Assembly: GCA_025352665.1 (NCBI GenBank) | Contig: JANXSM010000136.1 | Location: 1 to 40,697 of the forward strand | Length of the DNA stretch: 40,697 bases | From: Rhodospirillales bacterium | GTDB lineage: Bacteria > Pseudomonadota > Alphaproteobacteria > Acetobacterales > Acetobacteraceae | Direction: 5' to 3' | Shown here: one piece after another, positions 1-8,805 of the stretch | How positions within the stretch are numbered: position 1 is the first letter of the stretch | Layout of the letters: each line of letters opens with the position of its first letter | Made by a program: the position numbers and the translations under genes | The notes under the pieces: model-generated | Told to the model about the DNA's origin: nothing | What the model saw: only the letters and a program-made list of their open reading frames with translations | The model's database searches: none

Positions 1-27
1 AAGCCACATCGAAGTAACGGATCGCAA

Positions 28-828
28 ATGACCGAAACCACCATCGTGCCGACGCCCCCTTATCTCGCGGGGCACGGGCTGCTGACCGGGCGTTCCGTGC
101 TGATCACCGCCGCCGCCGGGGTCGGCATCGGCTTCGCCACGGCGAAGAAGGCGGTCGAGGAGGGCTGTCGGGCGATCATGATCTCCGACATCCATCCGCG
201 CCGACTGGATGAGGCGGCAGAGCGCCTGCGCCAGTTGCGCGCGGATGTGCAGGTCTCAGCCCAGATCTGCGATGTGACCAAGGAGGACGACGTCGTCGCC
301 CTGGTGGAGGCAGCCGAGGACAGGCTTGGCGGGATCGATGTGCTCATCAACAATGCCGGTCTTGGCGGGTTGAAGCCGCTGGTCGAAATGACCGACCAGG
401 AGTGGAACCTGGTGCTGGACGTCACGCTGACCGGCACCATGCGCATGACGCGTGCGGTGCTCAAGAAGATGATCCCGCGACGGCGCGGCGCCATCGTCAA
501 CAACGCGTCTGTGCTCGGTTGGCGGGCCCAGAAGGGACAGGCGCATTACGCCGCCGCCAAGGCCGGCGTGATGGCGCTGACACGGTGCAGCGGCGTGGAG
601 GCCGCGGAACATGGCATCCGCATCAACGCCGTCTCGCCTTCGATCGCCATGCATGATTTTCTACGCCGCGCAGTACCCCAGGAGGCGCTGGATGCGTTGG
701 CCAGCCAGGAAGCCTTCGGCCGCGCCGCCGAGGTATGGGAAATCGCCAATGTCATCATGTTCCTGGCCAGCGACTACGCCGGCTACATGGTCGGCGAAGT
801 GGTTTCCGTCTCCAGCCAGCACGCGTAG
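28..828 (+). CDS. SDR-family oxidoreductase
   Basis: A 266-residue NAD(P)-dependent short-chain dehydrogenase/reductase. The nucleotide-binding loop is the unusual TAAAGVGIG (residues 27-35). NNAG is at 108-111, and the catalytic triad is S161, Y174 and K178 (YAAAK), with the usual 13-residue S-Y spacing. The modified TAAAGxGIG loop recalls the steroid-catabolism reductase IpdF of actinobacteria; that resemblance is from memory and does not prove function. It probably oxidises a hydroxyacyl-CoA or reduces a ketoacyl-CoA in the pathway encoded downstream. The gene ends 8 bp before the stop of the convergent LuxR gene, so the regulator separates it from the crotonase operon. Only 27 bp lie upstream in the window, with no strong ribosome binding site, and it may be the last gene of an operon that starts outside. 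Confidence 0.88.
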   Translation: MTETTIVPTPPYLAGHGLLTGRSVLITAAAGVGIGFATAKKAVEEGCRAIMISDIHPRRLDEAAERLRQLRADVQVSAQICDVTKEDDVVALVEAAEDRLGGIDVLINNAGLGGLKPLVEMTDQEWNLVLDVTLTGTMRMTRAVLKKMIPRRRGAIVNNASVLGWRAQKGQAHYAAAKAGVMALTRCSGVEAAEHGIRINAVSPSIAMHDFLRRAVPQEALDALASQEAFGRAAEVWEIANVIMFLASDYAGYMVGEVVSVSSQHA

Positions 829-836
829 CCGCGCGG

Positions 837-1901
837 TCAAATGGCCGGACGCGGTCGGCCACCCAGGATGACGGCGCTGTTCAGAACCAGCCGCACCAGC
901 TCCGTTTGTCGGGTGATCCCGCTTTTGGAGAAAATCGACCGCAGATGTGCCCGCGCCGTATTGCGGCTGATATCGAGCGCCGTTGCGGTATCCTCCAGCG
1001 AAAGCCCCGCAGTGAGACGGCGCGTGACCGCGGCCTCGGCCGGCGTCAGGTCGAAGATCTGGCGCACGAATTCGCTTTCCACCTCCGGTGCCGCGCCGCA
1101 GTCGCGGATATAGATCGCCACGGAAGTGGCCTTCGCACCGGAGACGACGGGGCGGATCATCACCCCAAGCGTGCGTGCGCCAGAGCGTTTGGTGAGGGAC
1201 AGGCCGCGTGCACTCTCCGGCGCGTCGGAGCTTGCCCGCTGCAGGGCGCCGCGGAAGGCCGCCTGGAATTCCTTGTCCTCGCAACCGCTTTCCGCCCGCA
1301 GCCGGCCGTTTTGCAACAGGAGGCCGTCCCGGGCCGAGAGCAGCCGTTCCGCGGCGGCGGAGATGCTGGTTGCCTTGCCCGTCGCGTCGGCGATGACCAC
1401 ACCGACATGAAGCCTGTCGAGCACATCGGAATACAGCATCCGCTGAACCTCGCTGCTGTCTATCCGGCTGGCGACCTCCATGCTGCGCCCGAGCTGGGCC
1501 AGCAGGATTTCTGCGAGAGCTGCGTCATCGGGGTCGAAAATGGCACCGCCGCGGTCGCGGCAGATCGAAAGGCTGTAGCAGATCTTGGCGTTGGACGCGG
1601 TCTGCGAGGCAGACAGGCAATGATATCGCTCCATCAGTTCGGCAAGTTCGGTGCGCTGGTCGGCCGGGCGGATTTCGGCGTCGTCCGGTGGGGATGATTG
1701 CCGGTCCGGTGTTTTGGCGATGCAGACAACCGGCTCGCCTGATCGGCCACGGGGTTCGATGCTGAGCGCCACGGCATGTGCTTCGAACTGCTTGCGGATG
1801 ATTTCGAGCGTGCCGGCGAGAGGTGCGCCGCTCAGCATGTTGTTGTGCATGTTGGTGAACAGCACGCCCAATTCAGCGATCGATCCGGGATAAACGCTCA
1901 C
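837..1901 (-). CDS. LuxR-family transcriptional regulator
   Basis: A single-domain-type LuxR regulator of about 354 residues. The C-terminal 70 residues carry the LuxR/FixJ helix-turn-helix (LTPAEAAVTRRLTAGLS, then ISRNTARAHLRSIFSKSG). The N-terminal part is an unassigned sensory region, and the middle (about 160-260, RLHVGVVIADATG) resembles a PAS-like domain as found in alphaproteobacterial regulators of this architecture. I chose the GTG at 1901 because GGGAGG (plus-strand 1907-1912) sits 5 nt upstream. An ATG at 1943 extends the frame by 14 residues but has no ribosome binding site and falls inside a possible promoter spacer. It is divergent from the crotonase operon and convergent with the SDR, so it is the likely local regulator of the CoA-ester pathway. 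Confidence 0.88.
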   Translation of the reverse strand: MSVYPGSIAELGVLFTNMHNNMLSGAPLAGTLEIIRKQFEAHAVALSIEPRGRSGEPVVCIAKTPDRQSSPPDDAEIRPADQRTELAELMERYHCLSASQTASNAKICYSLSICRDRGGAIFDPDDAALAEILLAQLGRSMEVASRIDSSEVQRMLYSDVLDRLHVGVVIADATGKATSISAAAERLLSARDGLLLQNGRLRAESGCEDKEFQAAFRGALQRASSDAPESARGLSLTKRSGARTLGVMIRPVVSGAKATSVAIYIRDCGAAPEVESEFVRQIFDLTPAEAAVTRRLTAGLSLEDTATALDISRNTARAHLRSIFSKSGITRQTELVRLVLNSAVILGGRPRPAI

Positions 1902-1933
1902 GAGGACCTCCCTACGATTATTCTTTTTCACCA

Positions 1934-1962
1934 TACCAGTCATTAATTCGACAGTGCGTCAA
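1934..1962 (-). promoter_or_regulatory. Possible promoter of the LuxR gene
   Basis: On the minus strand TTGACG (1962-1957) is followed after 17-18 nt by a weak -10 (CTGGTA/TGGTAT, about 1939-1933). It would start transcription about 25-30 nt before the GTG at 1901. This is a consensus-match inference only. Confidence 0.3.
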
Positions 1963-2068
1963 GCATCCCATCGGGCGCGGTGCGCAGAAAGATCGTTAGT
2001 CTCTTTGGACGATGGCCGGCTGGGTCCCCGATCCTAGCTTCACGTCATACCAATCGACGGAAGCCCCT

Positions 2069-2962
2069 ATGACGGATGCAGCGGCTGGCCAGACGACCTA
2101 TGAGACGGACGAACCCGTGCTGTATCGGGTTGCCGACGGGGTGGCCTGGATCAGCATGAATCGGCCGCAGTTCAACAACGCGCAGAACTCCCAGATGACC
2201 TACGCGCTGGATGATGCGTTCAGAATGGCGGTCGAGGATGATGCTGTGAAAGTCATCGTGCTGATGGGCGAGGGCAAGCATTTCTCGGCCGGGCACGACA
2301 TCGGCACCCCGGGGCGCGATGTGCAGACATCATTTCCCCGCCGATTGCTCTGGGCCGACCACGTCAACAAGCCGGGCGCCGAATTTCTCTACACGCGGGA
2401 ACAGGAAGTCTATCTCGGCATGTGCCGGCGCTGGCGCGACGTGCAGAAGCCGACGATTGCCATGGTGCAGGGGGCCTGCATCGCCGGGGGACTGATGTTG
2501 GCCTGGGTCTGCGACCTGATCGTCGCATCCGATGACGCGTTCTTCCAGGATCCCGTTGTGCGCATGGGTTTTCCGGGGGTGGAGTATTCCGCGCATGCCT
2601 TCGAACTGCCGCCACGTGTCGCCAAGGAGTTCCTGCTGCTGGGCGAGCGGATGAGCGCCGAACGGGCGGAACGCTTCGGCATGGTCAACAAAATGGTGCC
2701 GCGCGGCGAACTGGAGGCGACGGTGAGGGCGATGGCCGCAAAGCTTGTTGCGCAGCCCGCTCTGGGCATGTGGCTGACCAAGCAGGCGGTCAATCATGTC
2801 GAGGACCTGCGCGGCAAGCGCAGTTCGATGGATGCTGTGTTCCACATGCATCATTTCGCCCATGCGCAAAATCTCCTGGTGACCGGCAACACCCTGGCGG
2901 GCCAGGACGGGCGTTCGATGGCATCGGCCAACAGGTCCGCGGCCGAACCGCGACAAGCGTAG
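2069..2962 (+). CDS. Crotonase (enoyl-CoA hydratase/isomerase superfamily) protein
   Basis: About 297 residues from the ATG at 2069 (GGAAG about 6 nt upstream); an earlier in-frame ATG at 2012 lacks a ribosome binding site. The oxyanion-hole segments are HFSAGHDIG (71-79) and GACIAGG (135-141), followed by the family's CDLIVAS. The two catalytic glutamates of classical enoyl-CoA hydratase appear replaced: the GGGCEL position reads GGLML (Met143) and the QPEI position reads DPVV (Val163). A classical hydratase mechanism is therefore unlikely, and an isomerase, hydrolase, decarboxylase or ring-cleaving crotonase should be considered. It is the first gene of the operon that diverges from luxR; the acyl-CoA dehydrogenase gene follows after 14 bp. 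Confidence 0.9.
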   Translation: MTDAAAGQTTYETDEPVLYRVADGVAWISMNRPQFNNAQNSQMTYALDDAFRMAVEDDAVKVIVLMGEGKHFSAGHDIGTPGRDVQTSFPRRLLWADHVNKPGAEFLYTREQEVYLGMCRRWRDVQKPTIAMVQGACIAGGLMLAWVCDLIVASDDAFFQDPVVRMGFPGVEYSAHAFELPPRVAKEFLLLGERMSAERAERFGMVNKMVPRGELEATVRAMAAKLVAQPALGMWLTKQAVNHVEDLRGKRSSMDAVFHMHHFAHAQNLLVTGNTLAGQDGRSMASANRSAAEPRQA

Positions 2963-2976
2963 CGCAGGACGGTTTC

Positions 2977-4140
2977 GTGGATTTGACCTACACGGCCGAG
3001 CAGAACGCGTTTCGCGCCGAGATCCGGGCCTGGCTGGCCGCCAATGTGCCGGCCACAAGGCTGCCTTCCTTCGATGCAACGCCGGCCGGGTTCGAGGCGC
3101 ATCGAGACTGGGAGCGCAAGCTCAACGCAGGACGCTGGGGCATGGTGACATGGCCGGTGGAATACGGCGGGCGCGGACTGGATCTCATCCAGTGGCTGAT
3201 TTTCGAGGAGGAATACTACGACGCCGGCGCGCCGTTGCGCGTCAATCAGAACGGCATCTTCCTGCTGGGGCCAACGCTGATGGAATACGGCACGCCCGCG
3301 CAGAAGGCGCGGTTTCTGCCGGCGATGGCCAATGGCGACGAGATCTGGGCGCAGGCCTGGTCCGAACCGCAGGCCGGCAGCGATCTGGCGGCTGTACGGG
3401 CGAAGGCCGTGCGCGATGGCGACGAATACGTGCTGTCCGGCCACAAGATCTGGTCGTCCCGTGCCGCCATGGCGGATTGGGGTTTCGGCCTGTTCCGCAC
3501 AGACCCCGACTCGCAACGGCACAAGGGCCTGTCGCTGGTGCTGTTTCCGCTGGATGCGCCTGGGGTGCGGCGGCAGCCGATCGCGCAGATCAACGGCGAG
3601 ATTGGCTTTGCCGAATTGTTTCTCGACGAGGTGCGCGTGCCCGCCTGCAACCGGCTGGGCCAGGAAGGCGAAGGCTGGGCCGTCTGCATGGCAACCGCGG
3701 GTTTCGAACGCGGCCTCATGCTGCGCAGTCCGGCGCGGTTTCAGGTCGCCGCGCGCCGGCTGCTGGAACTCTATCGCCGCCACGAGGCCGAGCTCGACGC
3801 CACCGTGCGGGCTGCGGTGATCCAGGCGTGGATGGATGCGGATGCCTATGCTCTCTCGATCTATGCCACCGCCTCGCGCCTGGTCGCAGGCGGGCAGATC
3901 GGTTCGGAAGCCAGCATCAACAAAATATTCTGGTCGGAAATGGACATCGCCATGCAGCGCACGGCGCTTTCGATTCTCGGCGCCCGGGCGGAGCTGACGC
4001 GCCTCGCGCCTGACGCGATCGAGGAAGGTGTGTGGCTCGACAGCTACTTCTTCTCGCTGGCAGGGCCGATCTACGCGGGCTCCAACGAGATCCAACGCAA
4101 CATCATTGCCGAGCGCATGCTCGGCCTGCCGCGGGCATGA
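2977..4140 (+). CDS. Acyl-CoA dehydrogenase, catalytic-type subunit
   Basis: 387 residues from a GTG at 2977; the frame stays open upstream, but the family N-terminus (DLTYTAEQNAFRAEIRAWL) starts here. Flavin and substrate segments are at about 125-137 (AQAWSEPQAGSDL) and at the C-terminus (IYAGSNEIQRNIIAERMLG). The position of the medium-chain dehydrogenase catalytic glutamate is Ala367 (IYAGS). A glutamate in GFERGLM (E244) matches the isovaleryl-CoA-dehydrogenase-type position and is the likely base. The immediate neighbour is a shorter dehydrogenase, 10 bp downstream, as in the heteromeric alpha2beta2 dehydrogenases of steroid side-chain and ring catabolism. Together they probably introduce a double bond into a branched or cyclic acyl-CoA. 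Confidence 0.92.
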   Translation: MDLTYTAEQNAFRAEIRAWLAANVPATRLPSFDATPAGFEAHRDWERKLNAGRWGMVTWPVEYGGRGLDLIQWLIFEEEYYDAGAPLRVNQNGIFLLGPTLMEYGTPAQKARFLPAMANGDEIWAQAWSEPQAGSDLAAVRAKAVRDGDEYVLSGHKIWSSRAAMADWGFGLFRTDPDSQRHKGLSLVLFPLDAPGVRRQPIAQINGEIGFAELFLDEVRVPACNRLGQEGEGWAVCMATAGFERGLMLRSPARFQVAARRLLELYRRHEAELDATVRAAVIQAWMDADAYALSIYATASRLVAGGQIGSEASINKIFWSEMDIAMQRTALSILGARAELTRLAPDAIEEGVWLDSYFFSLAGPIYAGSNEIQRNIIAERMLGLPRA

Positions 4141-4150
4141 GGATCGCGGC

Positions 4151-5215
4151 ATGAATTTCACCTTCACCGACGAGCAGGCGATGATCGGCGAGACGGTGCG
4201 CAGCCTGCTCGCCGCGGAATGCCAGGGCAGCCATTTGCGGGCGCTCATGCGGGCCGGCGCGACGCACGATGCGGGGCGCTGGCGCAAGATCGTCGCGCTT
4301 GGGCTGCTTGGCTCCCTGGTGCCCGAGACCGTCGGTGGCCTTGGCCTGTCCGCGTGCGATTTGATTCTGGTTGCCGAGGCTTGCGGTCATGCGGGCCTGC
4401 CGGAGCCGCTCGTCGAAACTGCCGGCATCGCGCTGCCGCTGCTGGCGGCGTTGCCCGATAGTTCGCGGGCGGCCGCCTGGCTGGCGCGGGCGATGTCCGG
4501 TGACGTCACCATCGCCCTCGGTCATCCCGTCAACCCGTTCGTTCTGGACGCCGATGTTGCGGGTGCGATTGTATTGGTGGTGGACGGCGCGCTGCATCTC
4601 GTCGAATCGGCCGAGGCAACGCTCATCGCGCAGCCGAGCGTCGACCCGTTCCGCCGTTTGTTCTCGGTGTCTGCGCCCACCTCGGCTGCGACGATGATCG
4701 CCACGGCCAAGGCTGCGGCGCCGGTGCTCGCGGCGGCGGTGAACCGCGGTGCGCTGTTCACCGCGGCACAACTTCTCGGGCTGGCACAACGCTGCAACGA
4801 TCTGGCCGTGGCCTATGCCAAGGAGCGGCAGCAGTTCGGCGAGCCGATCGGCTCGTACCAGGCGATCAAACATCATCTGGCAACGGCGCAGGTGCGCATC
4901 GAGTTCTGCAGACCCGTGGTCTATGCCGCTGCGGCGATGCCGCCAGATGGAGGCATGCACGCGAAAGCCCGGATCTCGCACGCAAAGCTGGCGGCGACAG
5001 AGGCGGCGGACCTGGCTGCCCGCACCGCCGTTCAAGTGCATGGCGCAATGGGCTATTCGTGGGAGGTGGATGTGCACCTGTTTCTCAAGCGCAGCCTGGC
5101 GCTGGCCAATGCCTGGGGAACGCCGCTCTATCACCGCGAACGCTGCGCGATGCGGGTGTTCGGGGCACCGGTGGGGCCGGCCCATACGTTCGCCCAGGAG
5201 CTCCGACATGACTGA
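4151..5215 (+). CDS. Acyl-CoA dehydrogenase, partner-type subunit
   Basis: 354 residues from the ATG at 4151, with GAGGAT just upstream. It has the acyl-CoA dehydrogenase fold: N-terminal helix (FTFTDEQAMIGETVRSLL), the FAD/dimer motif ERQQFGEPIGSYQAIKH (about 225-241) and the C-terminal QVHGAMGYSWE (295-305). It is shorter and more divergent in the middle domain than its neighbour. The helix-G segment (about 198-210, NRGALFTAAQLLG) has no glutamate, and neither does the C-terminal position. This suggests a structural, FAD-contributing partner of the preceding subunit rather than an independent enzyme. Its stop overlaps the next start by 8 bp, which indicates translational coupling. Confidence 0.9.
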   Translation: MNFTFTDEQAMIGETVRSLLAAECQGSHLRALMRAGATHDAGRWRKIVALGLLGSLVPETVGGLGLSACDLILVAEACGHAGLPEPLVETAGIALPLLAALPDSSRAAAWLARAMSGDVTIALGHPVNPFVLDADVAGAIVLVVDGALHLVESAEATLIAQPSVDPFRRLFSVSAPTSAATMIATAKAAAPVLAAAVNRGALFTAAQLLGLAQRCNDLAVAYAKERQQFGEPIGSYQAIKHHLATAQVRIEFCRPVVYAAAAMPPDGGMHAKARISHAKLAATEAADLAARTAVQVHGAMGYSWEVDVHLFLKRSLALANAWGTPLYHRERCAMRVFGAPVGPAHTFAQELRHD

Positions 5216-6653
5216 TCCGGGTCGCGCGAACCCGGCGGACGAGCCGGACATTCCCTATTACTGGCAATCTGTCGATTGGCCGAAGCTGATGGCCGATTAT
5301 CCGCCGCCGCCACATTTCGCGCGCACCACCGGCAGGCTTTCGGCAGAGGCGCTGCGGGAATTGCAGAACAAACGTTTTCTGGCCCGCGTGGGTGAGGCCT
5401 GGGCGGTGCCGTTCTATCGGGATCGCTGGCATGCAGCGGGGTTGCAGCCAGGCGATATCCGATCGCTCGATGACATCGATCGCATCCCGATTTTCAACAG
5501 CGACGATCTGAAGGAGGCGATCGCGGTGGCGCCGCCGTTCGGCAACCATCACCCGATCGGCCGCGCGGATTTCGGCCGCGTGCCGTTGAAGATCCAGACC
5601 AGCGGCGGCACCACGGGCCTGCCGCGCATCACCCTGTTCGATCCGATCGCCTGGGAGGTCCAAGGCATCCAGGTCGCCCGCGCGCTGTATGCCCAAGGCG
5701 CACGGCCCGGGGACATCATCCAGATCCCATATACCAACTCGCTGGCGAATGCGGCCTGGTGCGCCTACACGGCCGCGCATCATTGGCTGGGCTGCGTTGC
5801 CGCCACCACAGGCTCCGGGCTGGTCACGCCGACGGAGCGGCAAATTGACTACGCCAGGGCGTGGGGCACCAATCTTTGGTTCGCCCGCGGCGAATATCTT
5901 GGCCGGATCGCCGAGGTCGCGGCGGAAATCGGTTTCGATCTGCGCGAGCTGCCGACCAAGTTTCTCCACTCCTATCTGGGCCCCGATGTCGATGGCGTCG
6001 TGCGCAAGCGCCTGGAGGCGGCCTGGGGTGTGCCGGTCTATGACAACTACGGTTCGCACGAGGTGGGCCTGATCGCCTGGGAATGTCAGGCGTGCGAGCA
6101 CAAGCATATCAGCGAGGACACGGTGTTCTGCCAGCTGGTCGGCGTCGACGATGGTCTCGCCTTGCCCGAAGGCGACGTCGGCAACCTGGTGGTCACCAGC
6201 CTGCATCGCAGCGTGCCGCCGTTCATCCGCTACAATCTGCGGGACCTGATGACGCTGTTTCCGCATGCCACCTGCAGCTGCGGGCTTGCCACGCGCAAGC
6301 TGTCCACCTTCCTTGGGCGCAGCGATGAGATGGTTAAGTTGCGCGGGACCAACGTCTATCCGCTCGCCTGTCAGACCACGATTGTCAGCGACTCGCGCAC
6401 CACCGGCGATTTTCTGTGCGTGGCCGCGTATCGCGGCGAAGGTTTGGGACGGCGGGAGAATTTGACCGTGCGCATCGAGCGGCGAAGCGCGGAAATCGAT
6501 GGCGCGATCCTCGCCGAAGACATGCGCCGCGCCCTGCACCGCGACCTCGGCGCCAAGGTCGATGTCGAGATCGTCGAGGCCGGCACGCTCGCGCCGATCA
6601 CGCGCATGGGTGGCGAAGGCAAGGTGCGGCGGTTGCTCGATCTCAGAAAATAG
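5208..6653 (+). CDS. Phenylacetate-CoA-ligase-like AMP-dependent acyl-CoA ligase
   Basis: 481 residues from the ATG at 5208, inside the end of the preceding gene; AGGAG lies 7 nt upstream. It is an ANL-superfamily adenylate-forming enzyme of the PaaK branch: P-loop TSGGTTGLPR (131-140), A5 motif YDNYGSHEVG (278-287), RYNLRD (341-346) and hinge GRSDEMVKLRG (370-380). Extra cysteines (CQAC at 293-296, CSC at 356-358) may bind a metal, as in some PaaK-like enzymes. It should activate a carboxylic acid with ATP and CoA, providing the substrate for the dehydrogenases encoded just upstream. The substrate is not predictable from sequence; the context favours an acid brought in by the HAAT importer that follows. 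Confidence 0.9.
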   Translation: MTDPGRANPADEPDIPYYWQSVDWPKLMADYPPPPHFARTTGRLSAEALRELQNKRFLARVGEAWAVPFYRDRWHAAGLQPGDIRSLDDIDRIPIFNSDDLKEAIAVAPPFGNHHPIGRADFGRVPLKIQTSGGTTGLPRITLFDPIAWEVQGIQVARALYAQGARPGDIIQIPYTNSLANAAWCAYTAAHHWLGCVAATTGSGLVTPTERQIDYARAWGTNLWFARGEYLGRIAEVAAEIGFDLRELPTKFLHSYLGPDVDGVVRKRLEAAWGVPVYDNYGSHEVGLIAWECQACEHKHISEDTVFCQLVGVDDGLALPEGDVGNLVVTSLHRSVPPFIRYNLRDLMTLFPHATCSCGLATRKLSTFLGRSDEMVKLRGTNVYPLACQTTIVSDSRTTGDFLCVAAYRGEGLGRRENLTVRIERRSAEIDGAILAEDMRRALHRDLGAKVDVEIVEAGTLAPITRMGGEGKVRRLLDLRK

Positions 6654-6720
6654 TCTCGATGGGAAACGCGTTGCCGCGGCACTGATCAACCATAAAAATC
6701 GAATGCCAGGGAGAACGGAC

Positions 6721-7926
6721 ATGAAGCTGCGATGGCCCACCGCGACGATCACGGCTTGCTGGCTGGCGCTCACCGGCATCGCCCAGGCGGCGCCCCCGGC
6801 GGGCGATCCGATCACGATCGGGGTCATCGAGGACCGCTCGGGGGCTGCGACATTTTATTCGTCGGAATCGGTGAAGGGCATCCGCCTGTTTGTGGACATG
6901 ATCAATCGGGGCGAGTTCCTGTTCGCTGCGGGTGCGGTCGGCACGGCGCCGGGCATCGCTGGCCGGCCGGTCAGGGCGATCTTCGAGGATGACGAGAACA
7001 ACCCGAACCTGACCGTGGTAAAGACCCGCCGCCTGATCGAGAACGGCGCGCAGATCATTTTCTTTGTTTCCGGCTCCGGCTCGACACTGCAGGGACGCAT
7101 CGTCTGCACCGAACAGAAGATCCTGTGTATGGCGCCGACCAATGTCAGTGCGCGCATCGTCCAGCCGCCCAACAACGAGTATGTGTTCACCATCACGCCG
7201 CAAAGCGAGACGGCATCGAGTGTCTATATCGAGGCATTCAGGAGGCTGGGCTACCACAGGCTGGCGTTCATCGTGGACGAGTCGGCCACCGCCAAGACGG
7301 TGGCCGATGCGTATCGCAAAGCGTTCGCCGCGGCCGGCCTGACGAGTGTGGCGGATGAACAAGTCGAGGCGGGTGCGCGGGACACCAACGCACAGCTGTT
7401 GCGGATCCGCGCGGCTGGGGGGGATGTGATGTTCGATCTGATCCAGTCGGCGCCGGCCAGCGCCAACCTGTATCGCAGTGTCGCGAAGCTGAACCTGAAG
7501 ATCCCCCGCTGGGGCACCAACACGATCACGGCGCAACCCAAGATCTGGCAGCTCGCGGGTGCCGCCATCGACGGCCTGCTGGTCGTGGACAATCTGGCGC
7601 CCGACAATCCCAACACGAACGAGCTCAAAGCCGCCTATCGAAAGCAATACGGTGCCGACGCCCCGTTTGTCTTTCTGCAGAGCGTGGTTTGGGATGCGCT
7701 GATGTTGATCAAGAAGGCGGCCGAGACGGCCGGTTCCACCGACGGCGCCAGGTTGCGGGCTGCCATCGAAGCCACGACTGATTTCCCATCGTCCTATGGC
7801 CAGAAGGGTAACGCGCTCAGCTTTGCCAAGGATCGGCATAGCGGTGCGGGGAGCAAAGGCAACGTCATCGTCCAGTTTGCCCATGGTACGCCGTCTGTCG
7901 TCTGGGATGTGTACCAACCGAATTGA
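6721..7926 (+). CDS. HAAT-type ABC transporter periplasmic binding protein
   Basis: 401 residues from the ATG at 6721 (GGGAG about 8 nt upstream). There is a Sec signal peptide of about 21 residues with an AQA|AP cleavage site. The mature part is a type-I periplasmic binding fold of the Leu/Ile/Val-receptor kind: PITIGVIEDRSG, then KGIRLFVDMINRG and GRPVRAIFEDDENNP. Binding proteins of this family in CoA-ligase operons often bind aromatic or alicyclic carboxylates rather than amino acids, and that is the preferred reading here. It follows the ligase after 67 bp and precedes the permease gene after 12 bp. Confidence 0.92.
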   Translation: MKLRWPTATITACWLALTGIAQAAPPAGDPITIGVIEDRSGAATFYSSESVKGIRLFVDMINRGEFLFAAGAVGTAPGIAGRPVRAIFEDDENNPNLTVVKTRRLIENGAQIIFFVSGSGSTLQGRIVCTEQKILCMAPTNVSARIVQPPNNEYVFTITPQSETASSVYIEAFRRLGYHRLAFIVDESATAKTVADAYRKAFAAAGLTSVADEQVEAGARDTNAQLLRIRAAGGDVMFDLIQSAPASANLYRSVAKLNLKIPRWGTNTITAQPKIWQLAGAAIDGLLVVDNLAPDNPNTNELKAAYRKQYGADAPFVFLQSVVWDALMLIKKAAETAGSTDGARLRAAIEATTDFPSSYGQKGNALSFAKDRHSGAGSKGNVIVQFAHGTPSVVWDVYQPN

Positions 7927-7938
7927 GGGTGTTCCTGC

Positions 7939-8805
7939 ATGGAACTCAGTCTGCTGGTGTCTTGCATAGAAACCGGAGCGTTTTACGGCCTGGTGGGGCT
8001 TGGTTATTTCCTGTTCCTGCGCGCGACCGGCGTGGTCAATTTCGCCATGGGCGCCTACGTCATGTTCGCCGGTGTCGCCTATGCCTCGTTCAGCGAGAAC
8101 CCAACCACCTCGCTGGGCCTGGCGATCATCTGCGCCGTCAGCGCCGCGGTGCTGTTCGCCTGGATTACCGAGGACGGTATCCTGCGACCGATGGCGCTGC
8201 GCGTGCATGACGAATTCGGTGCGGTGATGGCCATCGTGGCATTGATGTTCGTCATCGAGCAGCTTGCCAGCCTCGCGTTCGGAGCCCGCCCGCTGCTGGG
8301 GCGGGAACTCATCGAAGGCACCGCCGTGATCGGCGGCCTCGCCATCGATTTTCAGGATCTGCTCGCGGTCGCGGTCACGATGGCGATTTTCGCGGTGGTG
8401 GCGATATGGCTCAAGCATGGGCGCTACGGCCGAATGCTGCGTGCGGTGGGCGACAATGAACACGCCGCCCGCTCGCTGGGTCTGCCGGTTCGGCGCGTGC
8501 GCCTGGTCGCGGTTCTGGTCACGGGCCTGATTTGTGGTGTCGCGGGCCTGCTGGCGGCGCCGCAGGCGGCACTCAGCTTTCAATCGCATCTTTCCTTTGC
8601 CATCCTGGGTTTCATCGCACTCGTGCTGGGTGGAGTTGGTACGCCGTGGGCACCCCTGGTCGGTGGGATGCTGGTTTCGGCGATCGAGTCTGCATCGGCT
8701 CGCTATATCGGCGGCTTCGCCCGCGACTACGTGCTGCTCGCGCTGGCCCTGACGGTTTTTTCGCTCAGGCCTGAAGGACTGTTCACGATCCGGGTGCGGG
8801 CATGA
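7939..8805 (+). CDS. livH: LivH-type ABC permease
   Basis: 288 residues, strongly hydrophobic with about eight membrane segments. It begins MELSLLVSCIETGAFYGLVGLGYF and has the LivH-type NFAMGAYVMFAG segment near residue 35. The family's cytoplasmic loop (GRYGRMLRAVGDNEHAARSLG, about 155-175) contacts the ATPase. It is one of two different inner-membrane subunits of the importer. The last codons overlap the next start (ATGA). Confidence 0.92.
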   Translation: MELSLLVSCIETGAFYGLVGLGYFLFLRATGVVNFAMGAYVMFAGVAYASFSENPTTSLGLAIICAVSAAVLFAWITEDGILRPMALRVHDEFGAVMAIVALMFVIEQLASLAFGARPLLGRELIEGTAVIGGLAIDFQDLLAVAVTMAIFAVVAIWLKHGRYGRMLRAVGDNEHAARSLGLPVRRVRLVAVLVTGLICGVAGLLAAPQAALSFQSHLSFAILGFIALVLGGVGTPWAPLVGGMLVSAIESASARYIGGFARDYVLLALALTVFSLRPEGLFTIRVRA

